This document shows positions 60,101 through 64,000 of a stretch of 64,000 bases of DNA, piece after piece. Source of the DNA: Exobasidium rhododendri. Lineage: Eukaryota > Basidiomycota > Exobasidiomycetes > Exobasidiales > Exobasidiaceae. The stretch is from positions 3,347,001 to 3,411,000 of the forward strand of contig CP110632.1 of NCBI GenBank assembly GCA_026210745.1, given 5' to 3'. The notes below the pieces were generated by a model that was not told where the DNA came from, ran no database searches, and worked only from the letters and a program-made list of their open reading frames with translations. How positions within the stretch are numbered: the first letter of the stretch is position 1; the number at the start of each line of letters is the position of its first letter. Position numbers and translations under genes: made by a program.

Positions 60101-60849
60101 GTTCAGCAAACCACAATTTCAACCAGAATCCGGTCTCGGATCCTTTCCTATCTTCCCTGCGCGGTCTGCGCCAGTACTATCTCTACGTAGCTGTCAGCAC
60201 CGGTGGAAACAACATCGGAGGTTTGCAAAGCCCCAATCTAAACGCATCACAAATCTCGCATGCAATCGAGATGAAATTGGACGTCATCACCGACCTTCTA
60301 GAAGACATCGACTATACGCAAGCAATCATCTATACCTCTTCTTCAGCGACTCATGAAGCGGTCACATACAAGCTAGCAAGCAAAGGGATAGAAGCGCTCG
60401 CTTTGCACAAAGACATGGCTAACATCACTCGCCAACAGGTTCTTGCAAAGTATCGAAGTAGTAATAGCTCCTCATCAGGCATCAACTATCATGCCGCTGG
60501 AGCTCATCTTACAGGCCACCAATCACTACAACAACAAAATAATGTCGCCTCCAATAGACCGAATAGCAAAAAGGCCCTCGTAGTCTACGATGTGGTTGTG
60601 AGCCCAAAGGATGTTCATCAGGTGCCCTTGATAGTATTCTACGACTTGCCTAAAAGCGTCGATGAATACAAGGAGAAGATCTCATGCGCTGCCAGTGGTG
60701 GAATTGGTCGACCTAGCGTCTGTGTCAACGTCGTGACAGGAAGCGGCGGTCCGAGAGGTGACATTGAGATGTTGAGAAGCTTGGAATCTCACCTCGGTTG
60801 CAAGATGGCCGAACTTCCCATGAATACATCTCAACTCCTCAACTTCTAG
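57166..60849 (+). CDS. eIF4A-derived pseudo-DEAD-box protein with long disordered N-terminus
   Basis: Single exon, 1227 aa. Residues 1-640 are Ser/Asn/Gly/Gln-rich with a predicted coiled-coil-like stretch near 385-500 (VLLDILQRLARVESSVKDIHRN). From about residue 645 the protein follows eIF4A from end to end: WEHLNLHHDLLRCILKYG...IQQRALPFLLRGSDIIAQA, VVLDEVDQLIARNLADYV, EMKLDVITDLLEDIDYTQAIIYT, VFYDLPKSVDEYKEKI, and the C-terminal AELPMNTSQLLNF (eIF4A EEMPLNVADLI). Yet every catalytic motif is lost: Walker A AQSGTGKT is AQAPPTQER, PTRELA is STTVDQA, DEAD is DEVD, SAT is SNT, the ARGID region is absent, and HRIGRGGR is KISCAASGG. It is therefore probably not an ATPase; it may act as a scaffold or binding module in translation or mRNA control. 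The uninterrupted long frame argues against a pseudogene. Confidence 0.88.
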   Translation: MTISSSPILTNGRDWSSFAQQSNSSNNILSIPPASSPSPRPLSSSKIWGSQLLGGETVDKRLSQYSSHNNDPIGSRPNSRTDAMNQDGSLRPIGSQRASSSAAAGVFAAASSAANRSRANSPANFGVTAGSDLGGAQIGMMGLGTHPFRQENSSSPSFVTAFSYSQNDIFNSALLAQQRKATGTPRLVVEGFQSSDLGGIEDEQKSTGTPHAFSATQGDESSNGDGQSPLSPTGSASAALASITAFADGQQLPSGGYPFPPPQLPSAAYSRQILDQRLLPSRTDTAGSANSNGSGRPAISSPAPYLTLPNTSNSSNTGLLSPTAATQGSAGIVTSAGTFSPFASPSRAGSAQYTHQATMRDGIAENIFRGADQSSIDELPLLEKDGLSPSSSVLLDILQRLARVESSVKDIHRNISGLSRNVSLLLDRTKSIATTSNMNASSQRNTASTLQQINHQQLAQKAASMTTTTSDEINSLNAQIALLSSSVSLLMSQGGVASNINSSNTMNSIGTPTNSTPLAGLGLGSATPQFPGGSNMNNTPQHGTSFTGTPNLMGGGSNNRMSHLGGMNDSPRMGGGNNLMNQHQQSILHAIDRSSRLSPRPGGASPGPTSSSRRWNPIPPGTPDVSTLTPHGAMNPPDPSIIVTKWEHLNLHHDLLRCILKYGLGPPNKIQQRALPFLLRGSDIIAQAPPTQERIASYVIPALQLVLNVLRGEAMPSHLGIRGPIALIISTTVDQATQAQRMALGLGASLGIRVHIAAASSLDVSQEATGLIQSQPQIVVGTPQKMMDLFNYLANKTKGAISLEDIRMVVLDEVDQLIARNLADYVSTLLRILPQPRMIQTGSSDPSKSSAVSPGLPSASAGAFNPFEASKSAPTTTSSTLHFTTTDRQTAIFSNTVPQDVLNFAQSIHLRESVRVLVRREGGGQGLSPAAGNGSVGGGLVTGPLGTSHSNLSASALSLGASAGQMYPQQGPINTPGPGSANHNFNQNPVSDPFLSSLRGLRQYYLYVAVSTGGNNIGGLQSPNLNASQISHAIEMKLDVITDLLEDIDYTQAIIYTSSSATHEAVTYKLASKGIEALALHKDMANITRQQVLAKYRSSNSSSSGINYHAAGAHLTGHQSLQQQNNVASNRPNSKKALVVYDVVVSPKDVHQVPLIVFYDLPKSVDEYKEKISCAASGGIGRPSVCVNVVTGSGGPRGDIEMLRSLESHLGCKMAELPMNTSQLLNF

Positions 60850-61890
60850 AGCAGAACTAGGCTGCCAACTGTCGCTCGTATCACATGGCTACCTCACTCT
60901 TCTCTCCAATCTTTTCTTTTCTTTTCTTTCCTTTCATCCTTTCCTAGCACCCTGTCTTCTCAAGCATGTCTTTCTCCTCTAATGTAGCCAATCAAGCTGT
61001 TTTTGTATAAGTCTCCAAGTCCCTTCACTAGTCCAATCATCAATCAATTCCGCAACACAGTCGTCAATCATTTAATCGAATACCGTCTTTATGAATGTCT
61101 TCTTCTCCTGACAAGGAACGTCCCACCTTTTGCGCTGGGGTGAAGAAAATGTAAAGATGGAGGACATGATTATACCCGCTGAATTCAGTCCGACACTACC
61201 TTCCACCTGAGAGCGTCTGACGATGCGCAAAGGAGCAGTCTGCCTCTGCGCCTCGGGGTGTGTATGTCTGTCTCTTCAGCGTTGCCCCTCAGACGCGTCA
61301 AGTAGGCTAGCTAGTACGCGTGGTTCGTTCTAAGAAAACAAAAGTGGACTGAACGGTGGTTTCTAAGCGAGGCCGGGGAGCCAACCAACCTAAAAGTAAC
61401 ACAGATTTAAGAATATTATACTTCTTTGGCAGGGAGATGACTAGCACGGAATGAACACGATACCAATATTTAGTATTCGTAGGAAAACAAACAGAAAGTA
61501 ACAATATGTAATGCCATCAAAGCTACAATACCTTCTAGTCCTTTTGCTTTCACCTCTCCAGGCTTTATTCCTCGTACCAAATTTCGTTTTGGCCTTCGCC
61601 GCCCGCTCAGACTCTCTCATCCCTACGTTTGCGACCGCACACAGTCTCGATCCTCCTCCTCCTCCCCTGACATCTCCCGCTCTCCTTCAAGACTAACTGA
61701 TTACTCACTTCCCTATATGTGAGTTTTTTCCTCGTTCCCGCCTGCTCGAAAGGGCGCAAGAAAGGACGGGTTAGAACGGATTGTAGCAAGCGGTGCTGGC
61801 AGGGCGTTATTCTTTTTGATTAGAGAAAGAGACATGCTCACGCTGCTTTCTCTTCTTCTCCCCTTTTCCTATTCTCGAAGCTCTGTCAAG
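60850..61890. other. Intergenic: tubulin promoter region
   Basis: 1041 bp. Pyrimidine-rich tract TTCTTTTCTTTTCTTTCC at about 60908-60940, and another CT-rich stretch just upstream of the beta-tubulin ATG. No gene seen. Confidence 0.5.
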
Positions 61891-63574
61891 ATGAGAGAAA
61901 TTGGTGAGTTGGTCAAAGCAGGAAAAGATTCAGACCCAGGGTGACGCTAAGGAAATGTCTCCTTTCCTTAGTTCATCTGCAAACCGGTCAATGTGGTAAC
62001 CAGGTCGGTACCAAGTTCTGGGAGGTTCTCTCTGATGAACATGGAATCGACCCCACCGGTGCCTATCACGGTACCAGCGACATTCAGCTGGAAAGAATCA
62101 ACGTCTACTAGTGAGTCAAGAAGAAGATTGATTTGAAAACAGTCTCATTGGGAAAAGGAGCATCCTGCCTACTCAAGATGATCTTCCACCTTTCCTCATC
62201 TTCCAGTAACGAGGCTGCTGGACAAAAGTACGTTCCTCGTGCCGTTCTGGTCGACTTGGAACCTGGTACGATGGACTCTATACGATCAGGACCATTGGGA
62301 AACCTTTTCCGACCTGACAACTTCGTCTTTGGGCAGTCTGGTGCCGGTAACAATTGGGCCAAAGGTCACTACACTGAAGGAGCAGAATTGGTCGACTCTG
62401 TCCTCGATGTTGTGCGAAAAGAAGCTGAGAACTGTGACATGCTGCAAGGTTTCCAAATCACTCACTCATTGGGTGGTGGTACTGGCGCTGGAATGGGAAC
62501 CTTGCTTATTTCCAAGATTCGTGAAGAATACCCCGATCGAATGATGGCCACCTTTTCGGTCTTGCCTTCTCCAAAGGTATGTGGATACTAGGCAATGCAG
62601 CGAAGAAAGTCGTGCTTCTTTGTACTCACCGACCTTTACGCTTTCGCAGGTCTCTGACACTGTCGTCGAACCCTACAATGCCACGCTCTCCGTTCATCAA
62701 TTGGTGGAAAACTCCGACGAGACATTCTGCATTGACAACGAGGCTCTGTACGACATCTGCTTCCGAACACTCAAATTGACGACCCCCAAGTATGGTGACC
62801 TGAACCACTTGGTGTCGCTCGTCATGTCTGGAATCACCACCTGTCTCCGATTCCCCGGTCAGCTCAATTCCGACTTGAGAAAGTTGGCCGTCAACATGGT
62901 ACCCTTTCCTCGACTGCACTTTTTCATGGTCGGTTTTGCACCTTTGACTGCACGAGGAAGTCAACAATATCGTGCCGTCTCCGTTCCTGAATTGACGTCG
63001 CAGATGTTTGATGCAAAGAACATGATGGCTGCTTGCGATCCTCGACATGGTCGATACCTGACTGTAGCTGCTTACTTCCGAGGAAAGGTCTCCATGAAGG
63101 AAGTCGAAGATCAGATGCAGAGCATCCAAACAAAGAACTCAAGCTTCTTCGTCGAATGGATTCCCAACAATGTGCAAACTGCTCACTGTGACATTCCTCC
63201 GAGAGGCGTGAAGATGAGTGTTACATTTATCGGTAATTCAACCGCTATACAAGAGATCTTCAAGAGAATTTCTGATCAATTCAGTATGATGTTCCGAAGA
63301 AAGGCGTTCTTGCATTGGTATACCGGAGAAGGAATGGACGAGGTGAGTGGCATTGGTGATGGTGGGCTTTGTCAGACGAAGTCAGCACTGATGGTAATCT
63401 TCCCTTTCACACCTTCCTCTCTTCTTCTCTAATCGCTCGCAGATGGAATTCACTGAAGCTGAATCCAACTTACAGGATCTCATCTCTGAATACCAACAGT
63501 ACGAAGCTGCTAGCACCGATGACGTTGACGAAGAAGGTCTCTACGAAGAGGAGGGTGAGCCAATCGAAGAGTAA
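61891..63574 (+). CDS. TUB2: Beta-tubulin
   Basis: Structural subunit of microtubules. Five exons: 61891-61903 (13 nt, MREI), 61972-62110, 62207-62576, 62650-63342 and 63443-63574, giving 448 aa. The N-terminal MREI is the autoregulation tetrapeptide. Further marks: [13 protein letters not shown], the GTP loop [12 protein letters not shown] (140-149), and an acidic C-terminal tail [14 protein letters not shown]. Residues linked to benzimidazole response by numbering are H6, Y50, F167, E198 and F200, all in the sensitive state. Length and intron-rich 5' end are typical of basidiomycete tubulins. Confidence 0.97.
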
Positions 63575-64000
63575 GGTGGGAAACAGATCTAATATACAGT
63601 CAAGGGGCAAACGAATCACGGGGTACACTTCAGCAAGGGGCAGCCCCTCTTGACTCTCTTGAAACACACACACACACTCTCTCTCACTCACTCACTCACC
63701 GACTTATCTATGACCCCTTTTCTTTTCTTTTTCCTCTCTCCTTCTACTTTTGCTTTGAAATTATTTGATGACGAATGTAGTAGCCACGCTCGAAAAAAAA
63801 GAACTTTTTTAATGATTCCTGTCTCTACCCTCTTCTTCTGCTGCTTCTTCTCCTCTCTCTTCGCCTCTTTCTTCTTGGTGTCGGTGCTGAGAGATGAAGA
63901 AGACGTATACCCTATCATCGTACACATGAAACAAAGGTTGTTATTTTTTGATGAAATTGAATGACAATCTGTCTTGTAAGTGATTGGCACACGAATGAGG
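63575..64000. other. Tubulin 3' region with compound microsatellite
   Basis: 426 bp. Probable 3' UTR with a compound repeat at 63665-63699 and CT-rich DNA. The two opposite short frames here are low complexity (Phe/Ser or Lys) and not credible. Confidence 0.5.
63665..63699. repeat. Compound (CA)6(CT)4(CACT)4 repeat
   Basis: Three simple units in a row, 90 bp after the tubulin stop, so probably in the transcript's 3' UTR. Confidence 0.85.

Noticed and set aside
57166-60849. Interpretation of the eIF4A-like gene as a decayed pseudogene
   Set aside because: No stop, frameshift or splice damage over 1227 codons, and non-catalytic conserved positions of the fold are kept.

Overview
The window is nuclear DNA of a fungus. 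Genes are tightly packed and split by short GT-AG introns, most of them about 50-150 nt. The proteins are typical fungal housekeeping factors with long Ser/Gln/Asn/His-rich extensions. The exon style, a PLOD-like glycosyltransferase, a Na,K-type P-ATPase and a bacterial-type serine dehydratase fit a basidiomycete. Ustilaginomycotina (smut-related yeasts) is my best guess, but this is inference from gene style and not a taxonomic test. I see no prokaryotic operons, rRNA, CRISPR array or convincing tRNA.

Layout. 0-7.5 kb: 3' part of an Fe-S L-serine dehydratase (+), ALG14 (-), GID-complex subunit GID9/FYV10 (+), vacuolar aspartic protease PEP4 (+), ESCRT-III VPS2 (+). 7.8-18 kb: NCLX/Ecm27-type Ca2+ exchanger (+), PLOD-like glycosyltransferase (+), single-pass membrane protein (-), Dal5-type MFS permease (+). 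18-29.6 kb: Na,K-like P-type ATPase (-), a repeat-rich intergenic region with CT, poly-C and CA tracts, the fused ergothioneine synthase EGT1 (-), zinc alcohol dehydrogenase (-), zinc-ribbon protein (+). 29.7-36.6 kb: PTC7-like phosphatase (-), EVE/THYN1 protein (+), PP2A scaffold subunit TPD3 (+). 37-52.5 kb: KIN1/MARK kinase (-), YPP1/TTC7-like TPR protein (-), a very large ECL1-like protein (-). 52.5-64 kb: a 379-bp pogo-type MITE, a CARM1/PRMT4-type arginine methyltransferase (-), an eIF4A-derived protein that has lost every helicase motif (+), beta-tubulin (+).

Genes are not grouped by pathway. Several functions recur: membrane and vesicle traffic (VPS2, PEP4, YPP1), ion handling (NCLX, P-ATPase), protein turnover and signalling (GID9, PP2A-A, PTC7, KIN1). 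Exon models were built by hand from splice signals, frame continuity and known family sequence, and most joins restore a recognisable conserved motif. The most unusual object is the pseudo-DEAD-box protein at 57166-60849. Next come the MITE, the altered catalytic loop of the methyltransferase, and the C-terminal cysteine of the serine dehydratase.
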